Positions 1-11,200 of a DNA stretch of 64,000 nucleotides are shown one piece after another. This DNA comes from Cellulophaga lytica DSM 7489 (GTDB taxonomy: Bacteria > Bacteroidota > Bacteroidia > Flavobacteriales > Flavobacteriaceae). The DNA is taken from positions 2,097,501-2,161,500 of the forward strand of contig NC_015167.1 in the NCBI RefSeq assembly GCF_000190595.1, written 5' to 3'. Under the pieces are notes generated by a model that saw nothing but the letters and a program-made list of their open reading frames with translations, was not told where the DNA came from and ran no database searches. Numbering within the stretch: the stretch's first letter is position 1; every line of letters starts with the position of its first letter. Made by a program: the position numbers and the translations under genes.

Positions 1-1663
<1,663 letters not shown>

Positions 1664-1867
1664 TTAGCCTCCTTGAGCAGGACGTATTAACAATACATTG
1701 TCATGAGGTTGTAAAATAGTAGTGCTCCAGTCTGTTTTTGGTATTACATTGCCATTAATAGCAATTGCAACACCAAAAATGGTAATTTCTAGAGTTTGTA
1801 TTAATGTGGCTATTGTAGTGTCTGAGGAAACTACGTGCTCTTTGTTATTTACGTTTATGGGTACCAT
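1664..1867 (-). CDS. thiS: Sulfur carrier protein ThiS
   Basis: A 67-residue ubiquitin-like sulfur carrier used by thiazole synthase (ThiG) to build the thiazole ring of thiamin. The C-terminus is LIRPAQGG; the terminal Gly-Gly is adenylated and thiocarboxylated in this family. Length is typical (about 65-70). It is the first gene of the thi operon: the TPP riboswitch ends about 125 bases upstream, and thiC follows after 24 bases. ThiF/ThiG are not visible and are presumably beyond thiC. Nothing unusual in the sequence. Confidence 0.93.
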   Translation of the reverse strand: MVPINVNNKEHVVSSDTTIATLIQTLEITIFGVAIAINGNVIPKTDWSTTILQPHDNVLLIRPAQGG

Positions 1868-1992
1868 AACGATACATTTTAAGTGCTAGGGTATAGCGTT
1901 AAAAAAATCCAATTAAATCGTAAACTGTGTGTGAAAATGCAATCTCCAGAAACGGAAAAAACATTAAAAGATAGAAATCATAAAAAGAATTC

Positions 1993-2073
1993 AACTTTTC
2001 CCTTCGGCTGTACTAACAGCATCAGGTTCAAAGGGTATTTCTCAGTTCTTAAAAAGAACACCCCTAAAGTTTA
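1993..2073 (-). promoter_or_regulatory. TPP (thi-box) riboswitch
   Basis: Read on the minus strand this stretch contains the conserved thi-box order: GGGGTG, a P3 stem-loop, CTGAGA, ATACCC, GAACCTGATGCTGTTAGTAC, then GCCGAAGGGAAAAG. The CTGAGA and GAACCTGAT blocks are the pyrimidine- and pyrophosphate-sensing cores of the TPP aptamer. It lies upstream of thiS-thiC in the correct orientation. About 125 bases separate it from the thiS start, which must hold the expression platform; I did not identify a clear terminator/antiterminator there. Confidence 0.93.
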
Positions 2074-2078
2074 CATAA

Positions 2079-2086
2079 CAAATGTA
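2079..2086 (-). promoter_or_regulatory. Candidate -7 promoter element of the thi operon
   Basis: On the minus strand the sequence is TACATTTG, an exact match to the Bacteroidota -7 consensus TAnnTTTG. It lies just upstream of the TPP aptamer, where the leader transcript should begin. I found no TTG -33 element at the usual 17-23 base spacing. Confidence 0.5.
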
Positions 2087-2144
2087 TTAAATATTTTGTG
2101 ATAAGACCTAATAAAAAACAAAACTCTTGTGCTTGTAAATAGAT

Positions 2145-4163
2145 CTACATATTTTTAAAGTAGTTGTAAGTTTTTAATTGTGAATGTGTTGTGCTTTTGT
2201 TATTTGTGACGTACTTATTTTGTTGTTTAGCATCTATAACTCTGGCTTTTACATTGTCTGATAACTGAATTTGTAAAATATCTTTAACTATTTTAAAGTT
2301 GTCTTTATCTTCTACAGGAGTAATTACCTCAATTCTGTGTGATAAGTTACGTTTCATCCAATCTGCAGAGCCAATGAAAAGTTTTTCATTGCCTCCGTTG
2401 CCAAAAAGATACACACGGCCGTGCTCCAAATACCTGTCTAAAATACTTGTTACGGTAATGTTTGTACTTTGTCCTTTTATGCCTGGTACCAAGCAACAGA
2501 TACCACGAATTAATAAACGTATTTGTACACCAGCATTACTTGCCTTATATAGCAATTGAATCATTTTTTTATCTTCAAGGCTGTTCATCTTTAAAATAAT
2601 TAAGCCTTGTTTGCCTGCTTGTGCCAATTCAATTTCTTTTTCTACCATTCTAGAAAAAACGTGTCTGCTTGTAAAAGGGGAAACCAGTAATTTTTTAGCC
2701 TTTGGAACAATTAAAACACCTTCTAAAACTAGAAAAACACGATTTAGTTCTTTGCAAATTTTTGTATCTGCTGTCATTAAACCAAAATCTGTATACAAGG
2801 TGGCAGTTTTTTCATTAAAGTTACCAGTTCCTATATAACAATAGGTTTTAAGCTTACCACTAACTTCTTTTTCTATGTATATTATTTTAGAGTGTACTTT
2901 TATGCCAGGATAACTATAAATAACTTTTGCTCCGTGATTTTTAAATATTTTACCCCATTTTAAATTGTTGTCCTCATCAAACCTAGCTTTTGCTTCTATA
3001 AACACAACCACATTTTTACCAGCTTTTGCAGCGTTAGCAATAGCAGTATTTAGCCTAGATGTTTTTGCCAAGCGGTACAGTGTTATTTTTATAGTTTTTA
3101 CTTCTTTAGACGAGGCAGCTTCCTCTAGCAATTTTATAACAGGTTCAAAAGATTGGTAAGGGTAGTGTATCAGTTGGTCTTTAGTGTCTATTGCATTAAA
3201 AACTGAGTTGTGCTTAGTTAGTAAAGGGTGTGGTAATGGCTCTAGTTTAGTATTGCTTAATTGTTTTTTGGTGGGATTAGGGAAACTAAAAAAGTCTTTA
3301 AAATTATGATAAATGCCACCTAAAATAATGTCGGTATTGTACACGTTTAATGTGCTTTTTATTGCATTTAAAAGTGCTGTTGGTGCACTTGCATCTATTA
3401 AAGCACGTGTTGCTTGTCCGGTTTTTCTTTTGGGTAAAGCATCTATTATTTTCTGCATTAAATTGCCAGAGAACTCATCTTCAATATACAACTCTGCGTC
3501 TCTAGATATTTTTAAGGCGTAGTAATTGGTATTATTTTCTTTGTTTAAATTGTATTTTAAAACATCATCTATAAAAGTAACAAAGTAGGTTTGGTTTGTA
3601 GAAGGAAACACAATAAAACGAGGTTTGTTTTCAGGAATTTCTACAAGTTCTATTTCTTCATTATTTTTTAATGTAACTAGGTATGATGCTTCATTTTCTG
3701 CAAAAATAGAGTTTTTAGTTGCTGTTTTTTCTGTTTGTATACTAAGCGAATTTTTTAAGTTGGCATTGTAATAGTCTTCTGCAAACTGCTTTTGCTTTAG
3801 GGTAAAATCTTTATAATTTATAAGGTGTATTCCTTCTGTCTTTAAATCAGGAATAATTTCGTTTAAAAAAATAGCTCCAAATTCTTGTTGTTGTATATCT
3901 ACTTGTTTTTTTATTTCGGCTAAAACCTTGTTGGGTTTGGTTATAAGCTTTTTGCGTAACGGCTTTTTAATGTCTTTTATTTGTCTAATGTCTGATACAC
4001 GAACTTTAAAAAATTCATCTAAATTAGAAGAAAAAATTGCTAAAAACTTTATACGTTCGTACAAAGGATTTTGTTTGTCTTTAATTTCTTGTAAAACTCT
4101 GTGGTTAAAACGTAGCCAAGATAAATCTCTGTGGTAGTATTTAGAATTGTAAAGCTTGCTCAT
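2145..4163 (-). CDS. ppk1: Polyphosphate kinase 1
   Basis: Reversible synthesis of inorganic polyphosphate from the ATP gamma-phosphate through a phosphohistidine. About 672 residues, close to the usual 680-740. The N-terminus (YYHRDLSWLRFNHRVLQE) is the standard PPK1 N-domain; the catalytic block reads GIKVHSKIIYIE, with the phosphorylatable His, followed by CYIGTGNFNEKTATLYTDFG; the C-terminal phospholipase-D-like block is LEHGRVYLFGNGGNEK and GSADWMKRNLSHRIEV. The start is placed at MSKLYNS rather than an upstream Met (4181), because the family normally begins a few residues before the RDLSWL block. It is monocistronic; no exopolyphosphatase is adjacent. Confidence 0.95.
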   Translation of the reverse strand: MSKLYNSKYYHRDLSWLRFNHRVLQEIKDKQNPLYERIKFLAIFSSNLDEFFKVRVSDIRQIKDIKKPLRKKLITKPNKVLAEIKKQVDIQQQEFGAIFLNEIIPDLKTEGIHLINYKDFTLKQKQFAEDYYNANLKNSLSIQTEKTATKNSIFAENEASYLVTLKNNEEIELVEIPENKPRFIVFPSTNQTYFVTFIDDVLKYNLNKENNTNYYALKISRDAELYIEDEFSGNLMQKIIDALPKRKTGQATRALIDASAPTALLNAIKSTLNVYNTDIILGGIYHNFKDFFSFPNPTKKQLSNTKLEPLPHPLLTKHNSVFNAIDTKDQLIHYPYQSFEPVIKLLEEAASSKEVKTIKITLYRLAKTSRLNTAIANAAKAGKNVVVFIEAKARFDEDNNLKWGKIFKNHGAKVIYSYPGIKVHSKIIYIEKEVSGKLKTYCYIGTGNFNEKTATLYTDFGLMTADTKICKELNRVFLVLEGVLIVPKAKKLLVSPFTSRHVFSRMVEKEIELAQAGKQGLIILKMNSLEDKKMIQLLYKASNAGVQIRLLIRGICCLVPGIKGQSTNITVTSILDRYLEHGRVYLFGNGGNEKLFIGSADWMKRNLSHRIEVITPVEDKDNFKIVKDILQIQLSDNVKARVIDAKQQNKYVTNNKSTTHSQLKTYNYFKNM

Positions 4164-4299
4164 AAATAGTAAAATAAGCAATTTATATGTTTTATAATAA
4201 AGTTATGTAAGTATTTTGTTAAGTTATTGTTTATGCAGCTTTTAAGTAGTGTTTGTATTTAATACACTTACTAAATAATTTTTATTGCTTGTAAACCAT

Positions 4300-4307
4300 T
4301 AAATTTG
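4300..4307 (+). promoter_or_regulatory. -7 promoter element of queG
   Basis: TAAATTTG matches the TAnnTTTG consensus exactly and ends only 4 bases before the GTG start codon of queG, implying a leaderless or nearly leaderless transcript. No TTG lies at normal -33 spacing. Confidence 0.55.
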
Positions 4308-4311
4308 TGAT

Positions 4312-5244
4312 GTGAAGTTACCACTAGTAAATAAAGAAAAAACAACGGCTTTAATTAAGGATGAAGCAAAACGCTTAGGGTTTATATCTTGTGGCGTGTC
4401 TAAAGCTGAGTTTTTAGAGGAAGAGGCTCCACGATTAGAAAAATGGCTTACCAAAAATATGAATGGTCAAATGGCTTATATGGAGAACCATTTTGATAAG
4501 CGTTTAGATCCAACAAAGCTTGTAGAAGGTTCTAAATCTGTAATTTCTTTATTGTTAAATTATTACCCAGAAGATACGCAAAATAACGATGCATTAAAAA
4601 TCTCTAAGTACGCTTATGGGCAAGATTACCACCACGTTATAAAATCTAAATTAAGAGAATTACAAGAGTTTATTACTAACAATATTGGTGAGGTAGAAGG
4701 TAGGGCATTTGTAGATTCAGCACCTGTTTTAGATAAAGCTTGGGCTGCAAAAAGTGGCTTGGGTTGGATAGGTAAAAACAGTAATTTAATAACACAAAAA
4801 GTAGGTTCTTTTTATTTTATTGCAGAGTTAATTGTAGATATAGAACTGGCTTATGATAGTGCAGTAACAGATCATTGTGGTACTTGTACCGCCTGTATAG
4901 ATGCTTGCCCTACGCAGGCAATTGTAGATCCGTATGTTGTAGATGGTAGCAAGTGTATATCATACTTTACAATAGAATTAAAAAATGAAATTCCTGCTGA
5001 GGTTAGAGGTAAGTTTGATGATTGGATTTTTGGATGTGATGTTTGTCAGGATGTGTGTCCTTGGAATAGATTTTCTAAGCCACACAATGAGCCGTTATTT
5101 AATCCGCATCCAGATTTGCTATCTATGACAAAAAAAGATTGGCAAGAAATAACAGAAGATGTTTTTAGAAAAGTTTTCAAGAAATCTGCAGTAAAGCGTA
5201 CTAAATTCTCAGGATTACAACGTAACATAGATTTTTTAGATTAA
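4312..5244 (+). CDS. queG: Epoxyqueuosine reductase QueG
   Basis: Cobalamin- and Fe-S-dependent reductase that turns epoxyqueuosine into queuosine in tRNA anticodons. 310 residues, normal length. Motifs: the active-site segment [20 protein letters not shown] (about residues 131-150), a ferredoxin-type cluster [12 protein letters not shown] (about 193-204) and a second cluster [13 protein letters not shown] (about 244-256). The start is a GTG; no in-frame ATG lies near it. The bases just before form ATGTGA, a one-codon ATG-stop overlapping the GTG. The -7 box 4 bases upstream suggests a leaderless GUG-started mRNA. It is followed 55 bases later by maeB, which has its own promoter. Confidence 0.94.
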   Translation: MKLPLVNKEKTTALIKDEAKRLGFISCGVSKAEFLEEEAPRLEKWLTKNMNGQMAYMENHFDKRLDPTKLVEGSKSVISLLLNYYPEDTQNNDALKISKYAYGQDYHHVIKSKLRELQEFITNNIGEVEGRAFVDSAPVLDKAWAAKSGLGWIGKNSNLITQKVGSFYFIAELIVDIELAYDSAVTDHCGTCTACIDACPTQAIVDPYVVDGSKCISYFTIELKNEIPAEVRGKFDDWIFGCDVCQDVCPWNRFSKPHNEPLFNPHPDLLSMTKKDWQEITEDVFRKVFKKSAVKRTKFSGLQRNIDFLD

Positions 5245-5272
5245 TATTATAATTTAATTGGTACTATACCCT

Positions 5273-5280
5273 TAAATTTG
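5273..5280 (+). promoter_or_regulatory. -7 promoter element of maeB
   Basis: TAAATTTG followed by C is a perfect flavobacterial -7 box, 19 bases before the maeB ATG. No TTG at 17-23 base spacing was found, so only the -7 element is supported. Confidence 0.55.
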
Positions 5281-5299
5281 CACCTTAAAATTAGAAGCA

Positions 5300-7594
5300 A
5301 TGAGCAACGAGAAGAATAGAAGAGAAGCTTTAATTTACCACGCAAAACCACAGCCTGGTAAAATAAAAATTGTTCCTACTAAGCCTTATGCAACACAAAG
5401 AGACTTGGCATTAGCTTATTCTCCTGGAGTAGCAGAGCCTTGTTTAGAAATAGAAAAAGACAAAGAAAACGCATATAAATATACATCTAAAGGTAATTTA
5501 GTTGCTATAATATCTAACGGTACAGCTGTTTTAGGATTGGGTGATATTGGTCCTGAGGCATCTAAACCTGTTATGGAAGGGAAAGCACTGTTATTTAAGA
5601 TTTTTTCTGATATTGATGGTGTAGATATAGAGGTTGATACTAAAGATGTAGATAAGTTTGTAGAAACTGTAAAAATGATAGCACCTACTTTTGGTGGTAT
5701 TAACTTAGAAGATATAAGTGCACCTGCTGCTTTTGAAATTGAGCGCAGATTAAAAGAGGAGTTAGATATTCCTGTAATGCATGATGACCAGCACGGTACA
5801 GCTATTATTTCTGCAGCGGCATTATTAAATGCATTAGAAATAGCAGGTAAAAAAATTGAAGAAGTACGTATTGTAATAAGTGGTGCAGGTGCTGCTGCTG
5901 TTTCTTGTACAAGGTTGTACAAAGCTTTTGGAGCTAAAGATGAGAATATTGTAATGCTAGATAGTAAAGGTGTTATAAGATCTGATAGAGGTAACTTATC
6001 TGAAGAAAAAGCTGAGTTTGCATCAGACAGAAAAATAGACACTTTAGATGAGGCTATGAAAGATGCAGATGTTTTTGTAGGACTTTCTATTGCAGATATT
6101 GTTTCTCCAGAAATGTTATTGTCTATGGCAAGTAACCCAATTGTTTTTGCAATGGCAAATCCTAATCCAGAGATTAATTATGATTTAGCTGTAAAAACAA
6201 GAAAAGATATTATAATGGCTACAGGAAGGTCTGACCATCCTAACCAGGTAAATAATGTTTTAGGATTTCCTTTTATTTTTAGAGGAGCACTAGATGTAAG
6301 AGCTACAGGTATTAATGAAGCTATGAAAATGGCAGCAGTTAAAGCCATAGCTAAGTTAGCAAAAGAGCCAGTGCCAGAGCAAGTAAATATTGCGTACGGA
6401 GAAACAAGATTAACTTTTGGTGAAGACTATATTATTCCTAAGCCTTTTGATCCAAGATTAATTGCAGAAATTCCTTTAGCTGTAGCAAAGGCTGCTATGG
6501 ATAGTGGTATAGCAAAACAACCTATTGAAGATTGGGATAAATACAAAGAGGAATTAATTAGACGTTCTGGTAATGACAATAAAGTTGTACGTTTATTACA
6601 CAACAGAGCAAAAGTAAATCCTAAAAGAATTGTTTTTGCAGAAGCAGATCATTTAGATGTACTAAAAGCAGCACAAATTGCTTATGAAGAAGGTATTGCA
6701 GAGCCAATTTTATTAGGTAAAAAAGAAACTATATTAGAACTTAAAGCAGAGTTAGAGTTTGATGCAGACGTGCAAATTATAGATACTAAAGCAACAGAGT
6801 CTAAAGGGCAACGTACATTATACGCTACTAAGTTTTGGGAAAACAGAAAACGTAAAGGAGTTACCTTTTACTACGCCAAAGCTAAAATGAGAGAGCGTAA
6901 CTATTTTGGATCTATGATGGTAGAAGTAGGTGATGCAGATGGTATGATTTCTGGTTACTCTAGGGCATACCCAACAGTAGTAAAACCTGTTTTTGAAGTT
7001 ATTGGTAGAGCATCTAATGTGCAAAAAGCCGCAACAGTAAACATAATGGTTACAGATAAAGGACCTTTATTTGTAGCAGATACATCAATAAATATTAACC
7101 CTAATGCAGAGGAGTTAGCAGATATTGCTTTAATGACAGCTAACGTAGCTAAAACTTTTGGTTTTGATCCTGTAATGGCTATGACGTCTTATGCTAACTT
7201 TGGGTCTTCTAACGAGCCAAATGCTGTTAAGGTTAGAAAAGCGGTAGAAATATTACATACCAAACATCCAAACTTGGTTGTAGACGGAGAAATACAAATG
7301 GATTTTGCGTTAAATAAAGAGCTGTTACAGAGTCAGTTTCCGTTTTCTAAATTAGCAGGTAAAAAGGTTAATACGTTTATTTTTCCAAACTTAGAGTCGG
7401 CTAACATTACCTATAAGTTGCTTAAAGAGTTAAATGATGCAGACTCAATAGGTCCAATTATGTTAGGCTTGCGAAAGTCTGTACATATTCTTCAATTAGG
7501 AGCAGATGTAGATGAAATGGTAAATATGACCGCAGTAGCTGTAATAGATGCACAAGAGAGAGAAAAAAGAAGAAAAGCTAAAAACAATCAGTAA
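5300..7594 (+). CDS. maeB: NADP-dependent malic enzyme (malic enzyme / phosphotransacetylase-like fusion)
   Basis: Oxidative decarboxylation of malate to pyruvate with NADP, supplying NADPH. 764 residues with the hybrid MaeB architecture. Residues 1 to about 430 hold the malic enzyme domain (LAYSPGVAEPC, SNGTAVLGLGDIGPEASKP, MHDDQHGTAIISAAALLNAL, and the dinucleotide-binding VISGAGAAAVSC). From about 430 to the end is a phosphate-acetyltransferase-like domain (MMVEVGDADGMISGYSRAYP, VADTSININPNAEELADIA). In characterised MaeB enzymes the PTA-like part is regulatory (acetyl-CoA sensing) rather than a working transacetylase; that is family knowledge, not visible here. It lies 33 bases upstream of ruvA and may be co-transcribed with it. 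Confidence 0.95.
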   Translation: MSNEKNRREALIYHAKPQPGKIKIVPTKPYATQRDLALAYSPGVAEPCLEIEKDKENAYKYTSKGNLVAIISNGTAVLGLGDIGPEASKPVMEGKALLFKIFSDIDGVDIEVDTKDVDKFVETVKMIAPTFGGINLEDISAPAAFEIERRLKEELDIPVMHDDQHGTAIISAAALLNALEIAGKKIEEVRIVISGAGAAAVSCTRLYKAFGAKDENIVMLDSKGVIRSDRGNLSEEKAEFASDRKIDTLDEAMKDADVFVGLSIADIVSPEMLLSMASNPIVFAMANPNPEINYDLAVKTRKDIIMATGRSDHPNQVNNVLGFPFIFRGALDVRATGINEAMKMAAVKAIAKLAKEPVPEQVNIAYGETRLTFGEDYIIPKPFDPRLIAEIPLAVAKAAMDSGIAKQPIEDWDKYKEELIRRSGNDNKVVRLLHNRAKVNPKRIVFAEADHLDVLKAAQIAYEEGIAEPILLGKKETILELKAELEFDADVQIIDTKATESKGQRTLYATKFWENRKRKGVTFYYAKAKMRERNYFGSMMVEVGDADGMISGYSRAYPTVVKPVFEVIGRASNVQKAATVNIMVTDKGPLFVADTSININPNAEELADIALMTANVAKTFGFDPVMAMTSYANFGSSNEPNAVKVRKAVEILHTKHPNLVVDGEIQMDFALNKELLQSQFPFSKLAGKKVNTFIFPNLESANITYKLLKELNDADSIGPIMLGLRKSVHILQLGADVDEMVNMTAVAVIDAQEREKRRKAKNNQ

Positions 7595-7627
7595 ATAAAA
7601 TAATACAAACCAACCTATACCATTCAT

Positions 7628-8209
7628 ATGATTACACATTTAAGAGGAAAATTAGTAGAGAAAAATCCAACATTTTTAGTAATTGAGTGTAATGGTGTAG
7701 GTTACTTTGTAAACATATCACTGCATACCTTATCCAAGGTGTCTGATGCAGAAAATATTCAGCTGTATACGCATTTACAAGTAAAAGAAGACTCACACAC
7801 ACTTTTTGGTTTTGCAGAAAAATCTGAACGAGAAATTTTTAGATTATTAATTTCTGTATCTGGTATAGGCCCTAGTATTGCACGTACAATGTTATCATCA
7901 TTATCACCTGCCCAGGTAAGAGATGCAATTGCGGGCGGAGACGTTGCAACTATACAATCTGTAAAAGGTATTGGAGCAAAAACTGCACAGCGTGTAATAT
8001 TAGATTTAAAAGATAAAGTATTAAAAATATACGATATTGATGAAGTTTCTACTTCTTCAAACAATACAAATAAAGAAGAAGCGTTATCTGCTTTAGAGGT
8101 TCTTGGTTTTGCACGTAAGCAAGCAGAAAAAACTGTTGACGTAGTTGTTAGTCAAGACCCAACATTAAGCGTTGAAAACATTATTAAGTTGGCGCTGAAA
8201 AATTTGTAA
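7628..8209 (+). CDS. ruvA: Holliday junction DNA helicase subunit RuvA
   Basis: Tetrameric Holliday-junction-binding protein that loads the RuvB branch-migration motor. 193 residues, usual length. N-terminal OB fold (MITHLRGKLVEKNPTFLVIE), two helix-hairpin-helix segments (VSGIGPSIARTMLSSL and VKGIGAKTAQRVILDLKDK) and the flexible C-terminal domain III that contacts RuvB. It stops 5 bases before the sprA start, a ruvA-sprA order that recurs in Flavobacteriia. RuvB is not in this window. Confidence 0.96.
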   Translation: MITHLRGKLVEKNPTFLVIECNGVGYFVNISLHTLSKVSDAENIQLYTHLQVKEDSHTLFGFAEKSEREIFRLLISVSGIGPSIARTMLSSLSPAQVRDAIAGGDVATIQSVKGIGAKTAQRVILDLKDKVLKIYDIDEVSTSSNNTNKEEALSALEVLGFARKQAEKTVDVVVSQDPTLSVENIIKLALKNL

Positions 8210-8214
8210 TAAGT

Positions 8215-11200
8215 TTGAAAACAGGGGCAAAAAAAAATCTTTCACCATTATATAGGTTATTAATTATATGTGTGCTTTTCTTAGGTGCGCCAACTTTTGC
8301 ATTTGCACAAGATGGTGAAGAGCAAGAACAAGATTCTACAAAAACGGGTGTTGCACTTGGTAAAATTACTTTGCCTAATCCTAACAGTATTGTTTCTAAA
8401 TATACTTATGACCCTGATCTAGATAAATATGTATATTCAGAAAAAGTAGGAGAGTTTAATATTAGTTACCCAATTTATTTAACTCCAGATGAATATTTTG
8501 AGTTGGCTCGTAAAGAGGGAATGAAAAACTATTTTAAAGAAAAAGCAGATGCTTTTTCTGGAAAAAAAGCAGGTAGTGAGGAAGCAAGAAAAAATTTATT
8601 GCCTAACTTTTATGTAAACAATAATTTTTTTCAATCTATTTTTGGAGGTAATACCATAGAGGTTATTCCAACAGGTTCTGTTGCAATGGATTTAGGTGTT
8701 ATTTGGCAAAAGAATGATAATCCATCTTTATCTCCAAGACAACGTACTAATACTAGTTTTGATTTTGATCAGCAGATACAATTAAGTATGCTTGGTAAAA
8801 TTGGAGAAAGGTTACAAGTTAGTGCAGACTACAATACTGAAGCTACTTTTGATTTTCAGAATCTAGTTAAATTAGATTATACGCCAACAGAAGATGATAT
8901 TATACAAAAAATAGAAGTAGGTAATATTAGTATGCCACTAAATAGCTCTTTAATTACAGGGGCGCAAAGTTTATTTGGTGTTAAAACACAGCTTCAATTT
9001 GGCAAAACGTTGGTTACAGCAGTTTTATCGGAACAAAGATCACAAAATAATACAGTTGTTGCACAAGGTGGCGGTACGGTAGAAGAGTTTTCTTTTACGG
9101 CTTTAGATTATGATGAGGATAAACACTTTTTTTTAGCGCAGTATTTTAGAGATAACTATGATGCAGCTTTAGAAAATTACCCATATATACGTAGTCAAGT
9201 ACAAATTACAAGATTAGAAGTTTGGGTAACAAACAGAAGACAAGAAACATTAAATGTTAGAAATGTTGTTGCTATACAAGATTTAGGAGAATCTAACACA
9301 GACCAAACAAGAATAGGTAAAAGTGGCGGAGCTCCTGCAGGGTTTTTTAACGCTAGTGCAGCAGGTAATTTACCACTTAACAATGCCAATGATTATGACC
9401 CTGCTTTAATAGGTAACGGTGGTGCGTTAACAAGTCAAATTAGAGATATAGCAACCGTACAAGCTGGTTTTAATGTGTCAGGTTATACTGTTAACCAGGG
9501 CTTTGATTATACAATTTTAGAGAATGCAAGAAAATTAGATGTAGGAAAAGGAGAGTATACTTTTCATCCTCAATTAGGATATATCTCATTAAGTCAGCGT
9601 TTAAGTAATGATGAGGTTTTAGCTGTTGCTTTTCAGTACACTTACCAAGGTAATGTATACCAAGTAGGTGAGTTTGCAAATGGTGGTTTAGAGGCAACAT
9701 CGGTTTCAGCAGGTGCTACTCCTGTGGTAGAAAACAATACTTTGGTGTTAAAATTACTTAAGAGTAATATTACTGCTGTGCAAGATCCTATTTGGGATTT
9801 AATGATGAAAAACATCTACAACACAGGTGCGTATCAACTAAGTCAAGAAGATTTTAAGCTTAATATTTTATATACAGACCCAACACCAAGAAACTATATA
9901 ACTCCTGTTGCAGAGGGCGCAGGTTCTGGGTGGCCTACAACACCAAAGCCATTACAAGAACGTATTTTATTAGATGTGTTTAATTTAGATAGGTTAAATG
10001 CGTATAATGATGTGCAATCTGGTGGAGATGGTTTTTTTGATTATGTAGAAGGTTTAACTATAGACTCTCAAAACGGAAATATAATTTTTACCAAAGTAGA
10101 ACCTTTTGGTGAGTATATTTTTGATGAGTTAGGTGGTGGTGTTTATGATGTAGATAATGACCAAGGTTATAATGATAACCAAAAAAAGTATGTGTACAGA
10201 AATATGTACTCACGTACTAAATCTGCAGCCTTAGAAGATGCAGATAAAAATAAGTTTATAATTAAAGGTAAATACAAATCTCAGGGTATTAATGGCATTC
10301 CTATTGGTGCTTTTAATGTTCCAAGGGGTTCTGTACGTGTAACCGCAGGGGGCAGACAATTACAAGAAGGTATAGATTATACCGTAAACTATTCTGCAGG
10401 AACAGTACAAATTTTAGACCCTAGTTTGGAGGCTAGTAATACACCAATTAATATTTCGGTAGAAAATAATGCAGTGTTTGGACAACAAACTAGACGTTTT
10501 ACAGGAGTAAATGTAGAGCATCAGTTTAATGAGAAATTTGTTTTAGGGGGTACTTTTTTAAATTTAAATGAACGTCCGCTTACTCAAAAATCTTCTTATG
10601 GTGTAGAGCCAGTTAATAATACAATGTTTGGTTTAAATGGAAACTTCTCTACAGAAATTCCTTTTTTAACTAGGTTGGTAAATAAACTGCCAAATATAGA
10701 TACAGATGTTCCATCTAACTTATCTATACGTGGTGAGGTAGCTTTATTAAAACCAAACTCGCCTAAAAATGCAAATTTTGAAGGAGAAACTACAACCTAT
10801 GTAGATGATTTTGAAGGAGCACAATCTTTAATTGATATCCGATCTTCTTTGGGGTGGTATTTGGCAAGTACGCCATTAGAGTTTGCTGATCCAAGCGGAC
10901 AATTATATGGTAGTTCTCCAGATGATACAGAAAATCTTAGAAATGGATTTGGAAGAGCTAAAATGGCTTGGTATTCTATAGATCGTCTTTTTTATTCTAA
11001 CCAAAGACCATCAGGAATTAATGATAATGATATTTCTTTAAATGCAACCAGAAGAGTTTTTATAGATGAGGTTTTTCCTAAGGTAGAAATTGCACAGGGG
11101 CAATCTACAACTCAAGGAACTTTAGATTTGGCATACTATCCAAACCTTAAAGGTCCTTACAATAACAATGCAGACTTTAATACTACTGCTCCAGAAGATA

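Noticed and set aside
1883-2101. 72-codon plus-strand reading frame over the TPP riboswitch
   Set aside because: It lies entirely on the antisense of the thi-box aptamer; the translation shows no family features and the sequence is explained by the riboswitch.
5416-6042. 208-codon minus-strand frame inside maeB
   Set aside because: Antisense of the malic enzyme domain; Ser/Leu/Ile-rich shadow.
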